A stretch of 64,000 nt of DNA from Alkalihalobacillus deserti (GTDB lineage: Bacteria > Bacillota > Bacilli > Bacillales > Bacillaceae_D): NCBI RefSeq assembly GCF_020734105.1, contig NZ_JAJAFR010000002.1, positions 372,001 through 436,000 on the forward strand, written 5' to 3'. A program made the position numbers and the translations under genes. Under the pieces are notes generated by a model that was not told where the DNA came from, made no database searches, and saw only the letters and a program-made list of their open reading frames with translations. Shown here one piece after another: positions 9,083-20,684 of this stretch. Position 1 is the first letter of the stretch, and every line of letters begins with the position of its first letter.

Positions 9083-9639
9083 TGTCAGCAGAAATTTTAA
9101 AAGATACCGAACAACGTATGTCAAAGGCAATCGATGCCTTAACGCGTGAGTTAGCTAAGTTAAGAGCAGGACGAGCAAATCCAACTTTACTTGATCGTAT
9201 TACCGTTGAATATTATGGTGCAGAGACGCCGCTTAATCAATTGGCTACCATCTCAGTACCTGAGGCACGCTTGCTATTAATCCAACCTTTTGATAAATCA
9301 TCTATTTCGAACATTGAACGAGCTATTCAAATGTCAGACCTTGGTCTAACGCCTTCAAATGATGGTACAGTAATTCGTATTTCGATCCCACCATTAACGG
9401 AAGAGCGTCGTAAAGACCTTGTTAAGCTTGTAAAAAAAGCAGGAGAAGAAGCGAAGGTTGCTATTCGAAACGTGCGTCGTGATGCCAATGATGATTTGAA
9501 AAAGCTTCAAAAGGATGGAGAAATGACTGAGGATGAACTTCGCCGCAGTACAGATGATGTTCAAAAGCTAACAGATAAGACGATTGTAAAAGTTGATGAT
9601 GTTGCTGAAAAGAAAGAAAAAGAAATCATGGAAGTATAA
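9082..9639 (+). CDS. frr: Ribosome recycling factor
   Basis: 185 residues, the exact family length. RRF works with EF-G to split post-termination ribosomes. The three-helix bundle begins [20 protein letters not shown] and the second domain carries [20 protein letters not shown] and [15 protein letters not shown]. The C-terminal helix ([20 protein letters not shown]) is conserved. ATG overlaps the pyrH stop by one base, with AGGGGGA upstream. A terminator follows. Confidence 0.97.
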   Translation: MSAEILKDTEQRMSKAIDALTRELAKLRAGRANPTLLDRITVEYYGAETPLNQLATISVPEARLLLIQPFDKSSISNIERAIQMSDLGLTPSNDGTVIRISIPPLTEERRKDLVKLVKKAGEEAKVAIRNVRRDANDDLKKLQKDGEMTEDELRRSTDDVQKLTDKTIVKVDDVAEKKEKEIMEV

Positions 9640-9672
9640 GCCAGTTCCATGTAAAATAGACATAGTGAAAAG

Positions 9673-9697
9673 ACCCTCTTTTTCTAGGGGGTTTTTT
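9673..9697 (+). terminator. Intrinsic terminator after frr
   Basis: ACCCTC pairs with GGGGGT (one G·U) across a short T-rich loop and is followed by a run of T residues. It closes the rpsB–frr cluster. Confidence 0.75.
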
Positions 9698-9802
9698 ACA
9701 CTTTCATACTAGTAGTAAGTTGCTCTATACTGAGGCTTATAATAATCATGAAGCAGTGACTAAAGCTAGTTTCATGCACAATAGGGATGAGAGGTGTTTC
9801 AA

Positions 9803-9919
9803 ATGTGCTGTGAGCGGTTTCTTATTGGAGACTTTAGTATTGAACCATTTGTACAAAACACAAATGTTATGAGTCTTAGAAAAAAAGGAAAAGCTACAAG
9901 TAAGAGAACCTGCTGTTAG
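9803..9919 (+). CDS. Possible 38-residue protein with paired cysteines at both ends
   Basis: Open frame from ATG 9803 to TAG 9917-9919, preceded by GAGAGGTG (about 9789-9796) at proper spacing. It reads MCCERFLIGDF at the start and ends GKATSKRTCC, so a Cys-Cys pair sits near each terminus and the C-half is basic. It lies alone between the frr terminator and uppS; the rest of the 300-base gap shows no gene. I recognise no family. It may be chance, since short frames arise easily, but the ribosome site and the symmetric cysteines make it worth recording. Confidence 0.3.
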   Translation: MCCERFLIGDFSIEPFVQNTNVMSLRKKGKATSKRTCC

Positions 9920-9940
9920 AGATAGATGGAGGGCGTCAAC

Positions 9941-10708
9941 ATGCTTGAGAAATTATCAAAATGGAAATCGAGTTTATCATCTCAAGAAATAAAAGATGAA
10001 CTAGATCAAGCGAATATCCCAAAGCATATTGCCATTATAATGGATGGGAATGGGCGTTGGGCGAAAAATAAAGGATTGCCTCGAATTGCTGGGCATCGTG
10101 AAGGAATGAAAGTCGTAAATAAAGTGGTTCACAAAGCAAATGATCTTGGTGTGGAGGTTTTGACATTATACGCATTTTCAACGGAAAATTGGAAGCGTCC
10201 AAAAACGGAAGTCGAATATTTAATGAAGCTACCCGAACGGTTTTTAAATAATGAATTACCTAAGTTGATGAAAGAAAATGTTAAAGTGCGTTTAATGGGA
10301 AGTATTGAAGAATTACCGGACCATACGAAAAAAGCTGTTATGAAAGCAGTGAAAGAAACAGAAAATAACACCGGTTTAATTTTGAACTTTGCTTTAAATT
10401 ATGGGAGTCGCTTTGAACTAATGGATGCAATAAGGAAAATTGCAAAACAAGTAGAGTTGGGGTCATTGACCTCTGAAGAGCTAAATGAATCTATTCTTGA
10501 AAAAAATATGATGACTGCAGAGTTACGAGATCCAGATTTGCTTATTCGAACAAGTGGAGAAATTCGGTTAAGTAACTTTATGCTTTGGCAAGTAGCCTAT
10601 AGTGAATTTTGGTTTACAGATGTTCTGTGGCCTGATTTTAATGAGAAGCACTTAACGGAAGCCATTGCCGTCTATCAAAAACGAGCGCGTAGGTACGGTG
10701 GCGTTTAG
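9941..10708 (+). CDS. uppS: Undecaprenyl diphosphate synthase (UppS), cis-prenyltransferase
   Basis: 255 residues from ATG 9941, which has GGAGGG at 9928-9933; the in-frame ATG at 9926 overlaps that site. It condenses eight isopentenyl diphosphates onto farnesyl diphosphate to give the C55 carrier precursor for peptidoglycan and teichoic acid. The signature IIMDGNGRWA places the catalytic Asp at about residue 35; GHREGM, LYAFSTENWKRP and RDPDLLIRTSGEIRLSNFML follow, all as expected. Fifteen bases separate it from cdsA, and with dxr and rasP it forms the familiar uppS-cdsA-dxr-rasP lipid cluster. Confidence 0.96.
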   Translation: MLEKLSKWKSSLSSQEIKDELDQANIPKHIAIIMDGNGRWAKNKGLPRIAGHREGMKVVNKVVHKANDLGVEVLTLYAFSTENWKRPKTEVEYLMKLPERFLNNELPKLMKENVKVRLMGSIEELPDHTKKAVMKAVKETENNTGLILNFALNYGSRFELMDAIRKIAKQVELGSLTSEELNESILEKNMMTAELRDPDLLIRTSGEIRLSNFMLWQVAYSEFWFTDVLWPDFNEKHLTEAIAVYQKRARRYGGV

Positions 10709-10723
10709 AAGGGGCGATGTCAA

Positions 10724-11521
10724 TTGAAACAACGAATTATTACCGGAGTGATTGGTGGAGCAGGTTTTATTATAATGGTTTTACTTGGAGGCTGGGTGTT
10801 TTCATTATTTATTTCAATTTTAGCCTCAGTAGCTATGATTGAACTATTGAAAATGAAAAAAATAACTCCTTTATCTTTAATGGGAATCGTTAGTCTTTTT
10901 TCAATGTGGTTACTTCTCGTACCTAATCATTGGTTTGAACTAGTTGTTCCTTTGAATTTTACTAAAGTAGAAATCTTTATTTTTGTCATATTGGTCTTAT
11001 TGATGTTTACGGTTATTACAAAAAATATGTTTACATTTGATCAAGTAGGGTTTGTGATTTTATCATCAGTCTATGTAGGTTTTGGCTTTCATTATCTAAT
11101 CATGACTCGTGAAATTCCAGAACATGGTTTATATCTTGTATTTTTTGTTCTTTTACTCATATGGACAACGGATTCAGGGGCTTATTTTGTTGGGCGTAAG
11201 TGGGGGAAAAACAAACTATGGCCTGATATTAGTCCGAAAAAAACGATTGAAGGTTCAATTGGTGGAATTATAGCTGCAATTGTTATTGGAACAATTTTTT
11301 ACAGCTTTTTCCCGATCTTTTCAAACTACTTGACAGCATTATTGGTTATCATTGTAGCGTCTATTTTTGGACAACTTGGGGATCTAGTAGAATCTGCATT
11401 GAAAAGGCATTACGCAGTTAAGGATTCAGGAAACGTTCTTCCTGGACATGGCGGAATTCTTGATCGTTTTGATAGTCTTATTTATGTAATGCCCATTCTG
11501 CATTTGCTTCAATTAATTTAA
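10724..11521 (+). CDS. cdsA: Phosphatidate cytidylyltransferase (CDP-diglyceride synthase)
   Basis: 265 residues from TTG 10724, with AGAAGGGG upstream. Makes CDP-diacylglycerol, the precursor consumed by PgsA at 51.2 kb. About seven or eight hydrophobic segments span the protein. The family signature is near the C-terminus (SALKRHYAVKDSGNVLPGHG, then GILDRFDSLIYVMP), containing the K-D and D-R-F-D residues of the metal and substrate site. WTTDSGAYFVGRKWGKNKL and ISPKKTIEGSIGG are also conserved. An integral membrane enzyme between uppS and dxr. Confidence 0.95.
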   Translation: MKQRIITGVIGGAGFIIMVLLGGWVFSLFISILASVAMIELLKMKKITPLSLMGIVSLFSMWLLLVPNHWFELVVPLNFTKVEIFIFVILVLLMFTVITKNMFTFDQVGFVILSSVYVGFGFHYLIMTREIPEHGLYLVFFVLLLIWTTDSGAYFVGRKWGKNKLWPDISPKKTIEGSIGGIIAAIVIGTIFYSFFPIFSNYLTALLVIIVASIFGQLGDLVESALKRHYAVKDSGNVLPGHGGILDRFDSLIYVMPILHLLQLI

Positions 11522-11617
11522 GAGCTTGCAACTGATGAGCAACAGATAAGCAGTGTCCTCTTTTAACATAAATAATAGAATCGTTTGAAGTGATATTTTG
11601 AATTGTAGGTGAGTAAG

Positions 11618-12766
11618 TTGAAGCATATTAGTTTGTTAGGTGCAACAGGTTCAATCGGAACACAGACTTTAGATGTGATTAGAAAGCACCCGGATCATTT
11701 CAAGTTAGTATCTATGTCAGTAGGCAGAAATATAGATCTAGCTTTGAAACAGGTACATGAGTTTTTACCGAATCTTGTATCTGTACAAACAAGAGAGGAC
11801 TACGACAAACTAATTCATGATGTTCCAAGTCATACAAAGGTTGTCTATGGGGAAGAAGGATTAGTTGAGGTGGCAACGGATCCCAAATCAGAAACATTAG
11901 TTAATGCGGTTCTTGGTAGTGTAGGGCTCTCACCTACTTTAGCGGCGATAAAAGAAAGAAAAGCGATTGCGATAGCCAATAAAGAAACACTCGTTACTGC
12001 AGGGCATCTTGTGACGACAGCAGCTAAGGAGTTTGGCGTGCCGTTGTTACCTGTTGATAGTGAACATTCAGCGATCTTTCAAGCGTTAAATGGGGAGAAA
12101 ATAACTGAGGTTGAAAAATTGATTTTAACAGCTTCAGGTGGTAGTTTTAGGGAACGTTCAAGAAATGATCTTAAAGATGTAACGGTTCGTGAAGCGCTCA
12201 ATCACCCAAATTGGTCGATGGGTGCAAAAATTACGATTGATTCTGCGACAATGATGAATAAAGGATTAGAAGTTATTGAAGCGCGATGGCTTTTTGATAT
12301 ACCATATGAGAAGATTGATGTAGTCTTACATAAAGAAAGTATTATCCATTCGATGGTAGAATACATAGATGGTAGTGTGATAGCGCAGTTAGGAACACCT
12401 GATATGCGAGTTCCTATCCAGTATGCATTAACGTATCCTAATCGTCTAGAGTCCATTTCTAACGAGCGCTTAAACTTATGGGAGTTAGGGACGTTGCATT
12501 TTAGTAAGTTAGATTTGGAGCGTTACCGCTGTATGGCATTCGCTTATGAAGCAGGAAAAATCGGTGGAACGATGCCTACAGTTCTAAATGCGGCAAATGA
12601 AATAGCTGTAGCCTATTTTCTTGATAATAAACTTTCTTTCTTACAGATTGAAGCAAAGATAGAACAAGCTCTAGAAAGACACCATGCTATTTCAAAACCG
12701 ACATTAGAAGATATTGTGGCAGTCGATGCTGAAACAAGAGCTTTTATCCACTCTAGTATGAAATAA
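11618..12766 (+). CDS. dxr: 1-deoxy-D-xylulose 5-phosphate reductoisomerase
   Basis: 382 residues from TTG 11618, chosen because AGGTGA (11607-11612) sits just ahead and the product then starts [20 protein letters not shown] 11609 would add three residues without a good ribosome site. Converts DXP to MEP with NADPH, the committed step of the non-mevalonate isoprenoid pathway that feeds UppS. The NADPH loop LLGATGSIG is at the N-terminus; the metal and substrate region includes [15 protein letters not shown] and LTASGGSFR, and [17 protein letters not shown] follows. Nothing odd is seen. Confidence 0.95.
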   Translation: MKHISLLGATGSIGTQTLDVIRKHPDHFKLVSMSVGRNIDLALKQVHEFLPNLVSVQTREDYDKLIHDVPSHTKVVYGEEGLVEVATDPKSETLVNAVLGSVGLSPTLAAIKERKAIAIANKETLVTAGHLVTTAAKEFGVPLLPVDSEHSAIFQALNGEKITEVEKLILTASGGSFRERSRNDLKDVTVREALNHPNWSMGAKITIDSATMMNKGLEVIEARWLFDIPYEKIDVVLHKESIIHSMVEYIDGSVIAQLGTPDMRVPIQYALTYPNRLESISNERLNLWELGTLHFSKLDLERYRCMAFAYEAGKIGGTMPTVLNAANEIAVAYFLDNKLSFLQIEAKIEQALERHHAISKPTLEDIVAVDAETRAFIHSSMK

Positions 12767-12787
12767 GAAAGGTGGAAGGATAAATCG

Positions 12788-14044
12788 ATGGAAACTTTAT
12801 TATCAGTCATTATCATATTTGGTCTTCTTGTGTTCATACATGAATGGGGACATTTATACTTTGCAAAACGAGCAGGAATCTTGTGTAGGGAGTTTGCGAT
12901 TGGATTTGGCCCGAAAATTTTTTCTTGGAAGCGAAATGAAACAGTTTATACCATCCGACTTCTTCCATTGGGTGGTTTTGTACGAATGGCTGGGGAAGAC
13001 CCTGAGATGGTTGATATTAAACCAGGATTTGAAATTGGACTTGTATTTAATCAAAAACGTAAAGTAAGTAAAATTATCGTTAATAATAAGTCGAAGCACC
13101 CTGATGCCTTTGTTGTACAAGTAGAAAAAATAGATCTAGAACATAACTTAATTATTGAAGCTTACAATGATGAAGGAGAAAGAATTCAGTACCAAGTCGA
13201 TGAGCAAGCTAAGTTGGTTCAGGACGAACTAGAAACACAAATTGCTCCTTGGAATAGACAGTTTGGTTCAAAGACAGTTGGCCAACGTGCGTTAGCTATC
13301 TTTGCTGGTCCCTTAATGAATTTTGTTTTGGCTGTCGTTATTTTAATCGCTTTTGCTTTATTTCAAGGTATGCCAGTTGATGAAGCTCAAGTTGGTGATG
13401 TTTCACCTGATAGCGCAGCATCTGAAGCTGGATTATTAGAAGGCGATCGAGTTATCGCAATTGAGGGTCAGCCGATTGATACTTGGAATGAAATGACAGA
13501 TATCATTCAAAAAAATCCGAAAGAACCTATAGTGTTTGAAGTAGAACGTAACGGACAACAAGTGACAATACCTGTTACGCCCGATGAGAGAGTTGGACAA
13601 TTTGGTGATTCCGAGGGATTCGTAGGGATTGCTAGACCGACTGAATTTTCTTTACTTGGATCTATCGTATTTGGTTTCACACAAACGTACGCATTTATGT
13701 CGATGATTTTTGAAGTGCTTGGGATGATTGTAACTGGCCAGTTTTCTTTAGACTACGTCGCAGGACCTGTAGGTATATACAATTATACCGGGGAAGCAGC
13801 AGCAATGGGGATTTTCGTTTTAATGCAATGGGCGGCCGCTCTTAGCGTTAATTTAGGAATTATTAACTTATTGCCTATCCCAGCAATGGATGGAGGTCGC
13901 CTAATATTTATTGGAATCGAAGCAGTTCGCGGTAAACCAATGGACCCTCAAAAAGAAGGCCTCGTTCATTTTGTTGGATTTGCTTTACTTATGCTTTTAA
14001 TGATTGTTGTAACATGGAACGACATTAATAAATTCTTTATGTAA
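12788..14044 (+). CDS. rasP: Site-2 metalloprotease RasP (RseP family)
   Basis: 418 residues. This membrane zinc protease cleaves anti-sigma factors such as RsiW and remnants of signal peptides. The zinc motif HEWGH is at 18-22 in the first membrane helix, the second metal ligand region is [14 protein letters not shown] near residue 360, and a PDZ domain spans about 185-275 ([20 protein letters not shown]). Three or four membrane segments are visible. The stop is followed one base later by a long hairpin and a copy of the repeat element. Confidence 0.95.
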   Translation: METLLSVIIIFGLLVFIHEWGHLYFAKRAGILCREFAIGFGPKIFSWKRNETVYTIRLLPLGGFVRMAGEDPEMVDIKPGFEIGLVFNQKRKVSKIIVNNKSKHPDAFVVQVEKIDLEHNLIIEAYNDEGERIQYQVDEQAKLVQDELETQIAPWNRQFGSKTVGQRALAIFAGPLMNFVLAVVILIAFALFQGMPVDEAQVGDVSPDSAASEAGLLEGDRVIAIEGQPIDTWNEMTDIIQKNPKEPIVFEVERNGQQVTIPVTPDERVGQFGDSEGFVGIARPTEFSLLGSIVFGFTQTYAFMSMIFEVLGMIVTGQFSLDYVAGPVGIYNYTGEAAAMGIFVLMQWAAALSVNLGIINLLPIPAMDGGRLIFIGIEAVRGKPMDPQKEGLVHFVGFALLMLLMIVVTWNDINKFFM

Positions 14045-14088
14045 GAGAAAGTTCCAAAAGGTCGAACTTTACCTTTTGGAACTTTCTC
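14045..14088 (+). repeat. Perfect 17-bp hairpin after rasP, part of the repeat element locus
   Basis: GAGAAAGTTCCAAAAGG (14045-14061) and its exact inverse complement (14072-14088) flank a ten-base loop. It begins immediately after the rasP stop. There is no T-run, so it is not a classical terminator. Its 3' half is repeated at 14181-14210, 122 bases further on, beyond the element core. Confidence 0.85.
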
Positions 14089-14090
14089 GA

Positions 14091-14169
14091 ACAATGAGCG
14101 TAGCCACTGCAAGGTTTTAAGCCTTTCTGAGCGGGGTTCTTAGAAGGCGCGCAGTGAGCGAAGCCATTG
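14091..14169 (+). repeat. Structured intergenic element, copy 1 (rasP–proS)
   Basis: About 79 bases sharing CAATGAGCGTAGCC, CAAGGTTTTAAG and GAGCGAAGCCATTG with the copies at 25.8 and 61.3 kb. The ends pair (CAATG with CATTG), a second helix is CACTGC with GCAGTG, and an inner helix is CCTTTCTGAG with CTTAGAAGG. In the other loci the second helix is CGATGC/GCATCG, a compensatory change. It is followed by a partial copy of the flanking hairpin (14178-14210). Confidence 0.8.
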
Positions 14170-14305
14170 ATAAAACCAAAAGGTCGAACTTTACCTTTTG
14201 GAACTTTCTCGAACTTTACCTATTTGAACAAGCTCACATCTTTGAGTGAAGTTGCAGTCTGAACAACACTCTATACGAAAAGAAGAGTTGGAAAGGACAC
14301 TAACA

Positions 14306-16015
14306 ATGAGACAACGCACTTATTTAACACCAACATTAAGAGAGATCCCAGCCGATGCAGAAATCAAAAGTCATCAGCTGATGCTACGAGCTGGTTTTAT
14401 TCGACAAACCGCATCCGGCATTTATTCATATTTACCATTAGGTAACCGAGTACTTCGTAAAGTGGAGGAAATTATACGTAGTGAAATGGATTTAGCAGGT
14501 GGACAAGAAGTTCTGTTACCAGCCATCCAACCCGCAGAACTTTGGGAAGAATCGGGACGACTAGGTGATTATGGTCCTGAATTAATGAGGCTCAAAGATC
14601 GACACGGTCGTGATTTTGTTCTTGGAGCGACTCATGAAGAAGTCATTACGACTTTGGTTCGTGATGATGTGCAAACGTATAAAAAGTTACCGATAAATTT
14701 ATATCAAATTCAAACAAAATATCGTGATGAGCGTAGGCCTAGGTTTGGAGTGCTTCGTTCTCGTGAATTTATTATGAAAGATGCCTATTCTTTTGACACA
14801 TCAAAAGAAGGACTAGACAAAAGCTACCAAGCGATGTATCAAGCTTATCAAAACATTTTTACAAGATGCCAGCTAGATTTCCGTGCAGTTGAAGCTGATT
14901 CAGGAGCAATTGGTGGAACGGATACACATGAATTCATGGTTCTTAGTGATATCGGAGAAGATACGATTGCTTATTCAGACTCATCTGATTTTGCTGCGAA
15001 TGTTGAAATTGCACCAGTTTTTGCGAAGCATGATAAATCTAATGAAACTCCATTAGAACTTGAAAAGATTGATACACCAAATATAAAAACAATAAATGAA
15101 TTAACGGCTTTTCTAAACATTAAGGCGGATGCTTCAATAAAATCGCTGCTGTTTATGGTCAATGAAGAGCCTGCTCTCGTATTAGTTCGTGGAGATCACG
15201 AAGTCAATGAGATCAAGGTGAAAAATGCATTTAATAAAGCAACGGTTGAGTTAGCAACTCCTGAGCAAACGGCCGCTATCTTGGGGTGTGAAACAGGTTA
15301 CATCGGTCCTATTGGAATTCCTGATGGAGTTATTGTGATTGCTGATAAAGCTATAGAAAGTTTAGTTAATGGTGTTTGTGGTGCTAATGAAAAAGACAAA
15401 CATCTTAAAAATGTAAATCCAGAACGTGATTTAAAAGTTAGTCGTTATGAGGATTTGAGATTAATTCAAGAAGGCGACCCTTCTCCTGATGGCAAAGGTA
15501 CGATTCAATTTGCAATGGGAATTGAGGTTGGTCATGTATTTAAGCTAGGTACAAAATACAGTGAAGCTCTTGGTGCGAAATACCTTGATGAAAATGGTAA
15601 GTCACAAACAATGATTATGGGTTGCTATGGGATTGGGGTAACAAGAACGATTGCCGCAATCGTTGAGCAAAATCATGATGAAAATGGCATTGTCTGGCCT
15701 ATATCAGTGGCTCCATTCGATCTACATCTAGTTACGATTAATGTGAAAGATGAAGGTCAAAAGCAACTTGGGGAAGAGCTTTATCAATCATTGACAAATG
15801 AGCGATATGACGTTTTATACGATGACCGACCAGAACGTGCTGGTGTTAAGTTTAAAGATTCAGATTTAATTGGCTTACCTGTTCGAGTAGCGATAGGGAA
15901 GAAAGCCGCTGAAGGAATTGTTGAAGTGAAAATTCGTAAAACGGGTGAGATGTTTGAAGTTCATATTTCTCAGTTAGTGGATAAACTAAGAAACATCCTT
16001 TCTGAATTAAACTAA
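14306..16015 (+). CDS. proS: Prolyl-tRNA synthetase
   Basis: 570 residues from ATG 14306, with GGAAAGGAC upstream; the product then starts [19 protein letters not shown] as in other Bacillus ProS. Charges tRNA-Pro; bacterial long form with a YbaK-type editing insertion (about 225-400, where [19 protein letters not shown] lies). Class II motifs are visible: motif 2 at [20 protein letters not shown] and motif 3 at [17 protein letters not shown], followed by a C-terminal anticodon-binding domain ([13 protein letters not shown]). No T-box leader precedes it. A strong terminator follows. Confidence 0.97.
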   Translation: MRQRTYLTPTLREIPADAEIKSHQLMLRAGFIRQTASGIYSYLPLGNRVLRKVEEIIRSEMDLAGGQEVLLPAIQPAELWEESGRLGDYGPELMRLKDRHGRDFVLGATHEEVITTLVRDDVQTYKKLPINLYQIQTKYRDERRPRFGVLRSREFIMKDAYSFDTSKEGLDKSYQAMYQAYQNIFTRCQLDFRAVEADSGAIGGTDTHEFMVLSDIGEDTIAYSDSSDFAANVEIAPVFAKHDKSNETPLELEKIDTPNIKTINELTAFLNIKADASIKSLLFMVNEEPALVLVRGDHEVNEIKVKNAFNKATVELATPEQTAAILGCETGYIGPIGIPDGVIVIADKAIESLVNGVCGANEKDKHLKNVNPERDLKVSRYEDLRLIQEGDPSPDGKGTIQFAMGIEVGHVFKLGTKYSEALGAKYLDENGKSQTMIMGCYGIGVTRTIAAIVEQNHDENGIVWPISVAPFDLHLVTINVKDEGQKQLGEELYQSLTNERYDVLYDDRPERAGVKFKDSDLIGLPVRVAIGKKAAEGIVEVKIRKTGEMFEVHISQLVDKLRNILSELN

Positions 16016-16029
16016 TTCCTTTATAATGA

Positions 16030-16068
16030 AGAGATGGTATCTCATGTAAATGAGGTACCATCTCTTTT
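16030..16068 (+). terminator. Intrinsic terminator after proS
   Basis: GAGATGGTA (16031-16039) pairs with TACCATCTC (16056-16064), an inner CTCAT/ATGAG pairing extends it, and TTTT follows. Confidence 0.85.
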
Positions 16069-16126
16069 AATAAGCCGAAATTCGATTTAAAATAGAGACA
16101 TAGAAAGTTATTGGGGGGATGTATAC

Positions 16127-19100
16127 ATGTCACAAGATGAACAGCTCAGGAAAGAGCGACTTCAATTACTTCTCCAACAGTTACAAATGCCTGAACAAGT
16201 AGTTCAAGCTCATTTCCAGGAAGCGAAGATAAGAAAGCTGGTTATTTCAAAGGAAAAAAGAGCTTGGCATTTTCATATTGAGTTACCAGTCGTGGTTCCT
16301 GCAACCATTTATGAACTTTTCTCTGAACGACTTCGTATAACATTTGAGCACATTGCTGCCGTCTCGTTTTCGTTTCATTACGAAAATACGACGTTGCAGG
16401 AAGCTGGTTGGATTGAATATTGGCCTTTAATTATTTCAAGGCTTTCAAATATATCTAATGGTATTAGAGAGTTATTAACAAATCAATCACCTTCGTTCGA
16501 TGGCAAAAGACTTGTCATTCAAGTAAGAAATGAAACAGAAGCTGTTGCGTTGAAGCGTAAATTATCGGAACCATTCCAAGAAACTCTTTCTAAATTAAGT
16601 TTGCCATCGATTAAAATGGATACTGACATTCGAGAATCAAAGCAAGAGTTTGAGAAATTTGTTGAAAAACGGGATGAAGAAGATCATTCAAAGGTTGTTG
16701 AAGCCATTTTAGAGAAGAAAAAAGCAGAGAATCAAGCTGAAAAAGAACTTAGTGGTAAGCCGCTAGTGATAGGTTATCCAATCAAGGATGATCCAATGCC
16801 ACTTGAAGCAATTGTGGATGAAGAAAGACGTGTTACTGTACAAGGTCTTGTATTTAATGCAGAAACACGAGAGCTTCGCAGTGGTCGGACTTTACTAACC
16901 TTTAAGATTACTGATTATACCGATTCAATTCTTGTAAAAATGTTTTCTAGAGATAAAGAAGATGTTCCTCTCTTACAAGCCATTAAAAAGGGTATGTGGG
17001 TTAAGGTTCGTGGAGGCGTACAAAACGATACATTCGTTCGTGATTTAGTTATGATTGGGAATGATGTCAATCAATTAAGTCCGGTAGAACGAGCTGATAC
17101 TGCGGATGAAGCAGAAAAACGAGTCGAGCTTCACTTGCATACGACTATGAGCCAAATGGATGGAATTGTTTCGGCGGGTAGATATGTAGAGCAAGCAGCC
17201 AAGTGGGGACATCCTGCTGTAGCCATTACTGACCATGGTATTGTACAAGCATTTCCAGAGGCGTATTCAGCAGGTAAAAAGCATGGTATTAAAGTTCTTT
17301 ACGGCCTTGAAGCAAATGTGGTAGATGATGGTGTTCCTATTGTCTATAATGAGGCACACCGTTTGTTAATGGACGAGGAATATGTCGTATTCGATGTTGA
17401 AACTACAGGTCTATCGGCTGTTTATAATACAATTATTGAACTTGCAGCTGTGAAAATAAAAGGTGGAGAAATTATTGGGAGATTCGAATCATTTGCCGAT
17501 CCTCACGAACCACTGACGAATTTGATTATTGAATTAACGGGTATTACCGATGATATGGTTAAAGGACAACCAGAAGTAGGAGATGTTCTTCGAGACTTTA
17601 AAGAATTTACAGGTGATGCGATTTTAGTAGCCCATAACGCTAGTTTTGATATGGGTTTCTTAAATGTCGGATACCAGAAAATCGGTTTAGAAGAAGCAAA
17701 GAATCCGGTTATTGATACGCTTGAGTTAGGTCGTTTTTTATATCCAGAGTTTAAAAATCATCGCTTAAATACGTTGTGTAAAAAGTTCGATATTGAGCTG
17801 GTTAGTCATCACCGAGCGATTTATGATGCAGAGGCAACAGGCTACTTGCTTTGGAAAATGGTCAAGGATGCGAATGAACGAGAAATTGAATATCATGACC
17901 AATTAAATGAGCATATGGGACAGGGGAATTTCCATCGCCAGCGCCCGGCCCATTGTACAATTTTGGCGCAAACACAAGAAGGGTTGAAGAACCTCTATCA
18001 GCTCGTATCGATGTCACATGTCGATTACTTCTTCCGAACACCGAGAATTCCAAGGTCTCAACTCTTAAAGCATAGGGAAGGATTATTAATAGGTTCTGCA
18101 TGCGATAAGGGAGAAGTATTTGAAGGGATGATGCAAAAGTCCCCTGAAGAAGTGGAGGAAATCGCTAAGTTTTATGATTATTTAGAGGTGCAACCTCTTG
18201 CTAATTATCAACATTTACTTGAGAGAGAACTAGTGAAAAATGAAGAATCTTTACAAGAAATTGTTTCAAATATAATTGAACTAGGTGGAAAGTTAAATAA
18301 ACCAGTTGTAGCCACTGGTAATGCTCACTACCTTGACGAAGAAGATTATATCTATCGTAAAATCTTAATTGCTTCACAAGGTGGTGCAAATCCTCTTAAT
18401 AAACAGACTCTTCCTGAGGTCCATTTCCGTACAACGGATGAGATGCTAGAAGCTTTTACTTTCTTAGGTGAAGAAAAGGCCAAAGAGATCGTTGTAACAA
18501 ACACGCAAAAAGTAGCGAACCTAATCGAAGAAATCCATCCAATTCCAGATCAATTGTATACGCCTAAAATTGAAGGAGCAGATGAAGAAGTTAGGGCGAT
18601 GAGTTACAATCGTGCAAGAAGTATATATGGTGAAGATTTGCCAGAAATTGTTGAGGCCAGGATTGAGAAAGAATTAAAGAGTATTATTGGCCATGGATTT
18701 GCCGTTATCTATTTAATCTCTCATAAGCTTGTTAAGAAATCTTTGATTGATGGGTATCTAGTTGGATCTCGTGGATCCGTTGGTTCCTCTCTTGTAGCAA
18801 CATTGACAGAAATCACGGAAGTTAATCCATTGCCTCCACACTATGTGTGTCCAAACTGTCACCATTCTTATTTCTTTAATGATGGTTCTGTCGGATCTGG
18901 TTTTGACTTACCAGATAAGGATTGTTCTGAGTGTGGAACCGCTTATGTAAAAGATGGTCAAGATATTCCTTTCGAAACGTTTTTAGGATTCAAAGGAGAC
19001 AAAGTACCAGATATCGACTTAAACTTCTCAGGTGAATATCAACCAAGAGCGCATCATTACACGAAAGAATTATTCGGTGAAGAATATGTGTACCGAGCTG

Positions 19101-20428
19101 GAACTATTGGTACGGTTGCTGAAAAAACAGCCTATGGCTATGTAAAAGGGTATCAAAATGATCATGATCTACAAATGCGTGGTGCTGAAATTGATCGACT
19201 CGTTTCTGGATGTACAGGGGTCAAACGAACAACGGGCCAACATCCAGGGGGAATTATTGTTGTCCCTGATTATATGGATATTCATGATTTTAGCCCAATA
19301 CAATTCCCGGCAGATGATAAGAATTCAGAATGGAAAACGACTCACTTTGACTTCCATTCTATTCATGACAATCTTTTAAAGCTAGATATTCTAGGACATG
19401 ATGATCCGACAGTTATTCGGATGCTACAAGACCTTAGTGGGATTGATCCGAAAACGATCCCGACAGATGACCCTGAAGTGATGAAGATCTTTAGTGGCCC
19501 TGATGTGTTAGGGGTAGATGAGGAACAAATTATGTGTAAAACTGGAACGTTGGGGATCCCAGAATTTGGAACTAGATTTGTTCGTCAGATGCTTGAAGAA
19601 ACAAAACCAAGTACGTTCTCGGAACTTGTTCAGATCTCTGGTCTTTCACATGGTACCGACGTATGGCTTAACAATGCAAATGAGCTGATTTATAACGGAA
19701 CGTGTGAATTAAAAGATGTAATTGGCTGTCGTGATGATATTATGGTTTATCTTATCTATAAAGGATTAGAACCTTCATTAGCTTTTAAAATTATGGAATC
19801 CGTTCGTAAAGGAAAAGGACTTCCACCAGAATGGATAGAAGAAATGAAGAAGCAAGATGTCCCTGATTGGTACATTGGATCCTGTCTAAAAATCAAATAT
19901 ATGTTTCCTAAAGCCCATGCGGCTGCTTATGTATTAATGGCTGTAAGGATTGCATATTTCAAAGTACATCATCCCATTTTATATTATGCATCTTACTTTA
20001 CTGTTCGGGCCGATGATTTTGACTTAGATACAATGATTAAAGGTTCAGCTCCGATAAAAGCAAAAATTCAGGAAATAAATGCAAAAGGTTTGGATGCTGC
20101 ACCTAAAGAAAAAGCGGTACTTACTGTCCTTGAACTTGCTTTAGAAATGTGTGAAAGAGGCTTTTCCTTCCAAAAGGTTGATCTGTATCGTTCAAGCGCA
20201 ACAGAATTTATCGTTGAAGGAAATTCTCTCCTTCCACCATTTAATGCTATGACTGGGGTAGGTACGAATGCATCTCTTAATATTGTCAAGGCAAGGAAAG
20301 AAAGAGAATTTTTGTCAAAAGAAGACTTGCAACAACGTAGCAAATTAACGAAAACGGTACTTGAACATCTGGATGAACATGGGTGCTTAGAAGGTATGCC
20401 CGATTCTAACCAGTTATCATTATTTTAG
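16127..20428 (+). CDS. polC: DNA polymerase III PolC, replicative alpha subunit with proofreading
   Basis: 1433 residues, the standard length for the Gram-positive replicase. Order of domains: N-terminal region (1-220), OB fold (about 230-325), PHP part one from about 334 ([13 protein letters not shown]), DEDDh 3'-5' exonuclease inserted at about 419-585 ([10 protein letters not shown]… [12 protein letters not shown]), PHP part two, a zinc ribbon near 907-935 (CPNC…CSEC), then the catalytic palm with [13 protein letters not shown] near 960 and [17 protein letters not shown]. The ATG has TTGGGGGGATG upstream. Its own unit, flanked by terminator-like hairpins. Confidence 0.98.
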   Translation: MSQDEQLRKERLQLLLQQLQMPEQVVQAHFQEAKIRKLVISKEKRAWHFHIELPVVVPATIYELFSERLRITFEHIAAVSFSFHYENTTLQEAGWIEYWPLIISRLSNISNGIRELLTNQSPSFDGKRLVIQVRNETEAVALKRKLSEPFQETLSKLSLPSIKMDTDIRESKQEFEKFVEKRDEEDHSKVVEAILEKKKAENQAEKELSGKPLVIGYPIKDDPMPLEAIVDEERRVTVQGLVFNAETRELRSGRTLLTFKITDYTDSILVKMFSRDKEDVPLLQAIKKGMWVKVRGGVQNDTFVRDLVMIGNDVNQLSPVERADTADEAEKRVELHLHTTMSQMDGIVSAGRYVEQAAKWGHPAVAITDHGIVQAFPEAYSAGKKHGIKVLYGLEANVVDDGVPIVYNEAHRLLMDEEYVVFDVETTGLSAVYNTIIELAAVKIKGGEIIGRFESFADPHEPLTNLIIELTGITDDMVKGQPEVGDVLRDFKEFTGDAILVAHNASFDMGFLNVGYQKIGLEEAKNPVIDTLELGRFLYPEFKNHRLNTLCKKFDIELVSHHRAIYDAEATGYLLWKMVKDANEREIEYHDQLNEHMGQGNFHRQRPAHCTILAQTQEGLKNLYQLVSMSHVDYFFRTPRIPRSQLLKHREGLLIGSACDKGEVFEGMMQKSPEEVEEIAKFYDYLEVQPLANYQHLLERELVKNEESLQEIVSNIIELGGKLNKPVVATGNAHYLDEEDYIYRKILIASQGGANPLNKQTLPEVHFRTTDEMLEAFTFLGEEKAKEIVVTNTQKVANLIEEIHPIPDQLYTPKIEGADEEVRAMSYNRARSIYGEDLPEIVEARIEKELKSIIGHGFAVIYLISHKLVKKSLIDGYLVGSRGSVGSSLVATLTEITEVNPLPPHYVCPNCHHSYFFNDGSVGSGFDLPDKDCSECGTAYVKDGQDIPFETFLGFKGDKVPDIDLNFSGEYQPRAHHYTKELFGEEYVYRAGTIGTVAEKTAYGYVKGYQNDHDLQMRGAEIDRLVSGCTGVKRTTGQHPGGIIVVPDYMDIHDFSPIQFPADDKNSEWKTTHFDFHSIHDNLLKLDILGHDDPTVIRMLQDLSGIDPKTIPTDDPEVMKIFSGPDVLGVDEEQIMCKTGTLGIPEFGTRFVRQMLEETKPSTFSELVQISGLSHGTDVWLNNANELIYNGTCELKDVIGCRDDIMVYLIYKGLEPSLAFKIMESVRKGKGLPPEWIEEMKKQDVPDWYIGSCLKIKYMFPKAHAAAYVLMAVRIAYFKVHHPILYYASYFTVRADDFDLDTMIKGSAPIKAKIQEINAKGLDAAPKEKAVLTVLELALEMCERGFSFQKVDLYRSSATEFIVEGNSLLPPFNAMTGVGTNASLNIVKARKEREFLSKEDLQQRSKLTKTVLEHLDEHGCLEGMPDSNQLSLF

Positions 20429-20437
20429 TTAAAGTGT

Positions 20438-20471
20438 GCCTCTAAGCTTGGTCTCTAAAGAGCTTGAGGGC
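20438..20471 (+). terminator. First hairpin after polC
   Basis: GCCTCTAAGCT pairs with AGCTTGAGGGC through eleven pairs including two G·U, around a twelve-base loop. No strong T-run follows, so termination is uncertain. Confidence 0.4.
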
Positions 20472-20545
20472 ATGGTAGTTTTGTTGCAATGAATAGCAGA
20501 GTATGGTATTGTGTTTATGGTAATACTTAGAATATGGTAAACAAT

Positions 20546-20567
20546 AAGAGTGGGGGAACCCACTCTT
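20546..20567 (+). terminator. Second hairpin after polC
   Basis: AAGAGTGGG pairs with CCCACTCTT around a GGAA tetraloop, followed by a weakly T-rich stretch. A very stable stem and probably the main polC terminator. Confidence 0.55.
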
Positions 20568-20684
20568 TCGTTGTTCGCTCTACTTTATTTTTGTTTAAAG
20601 AGATGTAGCTAAAGACAAGCCTTTTTCTAGTCAACAGTTACTACATTTATATATTGAATAGTAGAACAGCGAGGAGGGTACAGA

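Noticed and set aside
14170..14305. T-box leader for proS
   Set aside because: No specifier stem, T-box sequence or terminator/antiterminator pair is visible; the space is repeat sequence plus a short gap.
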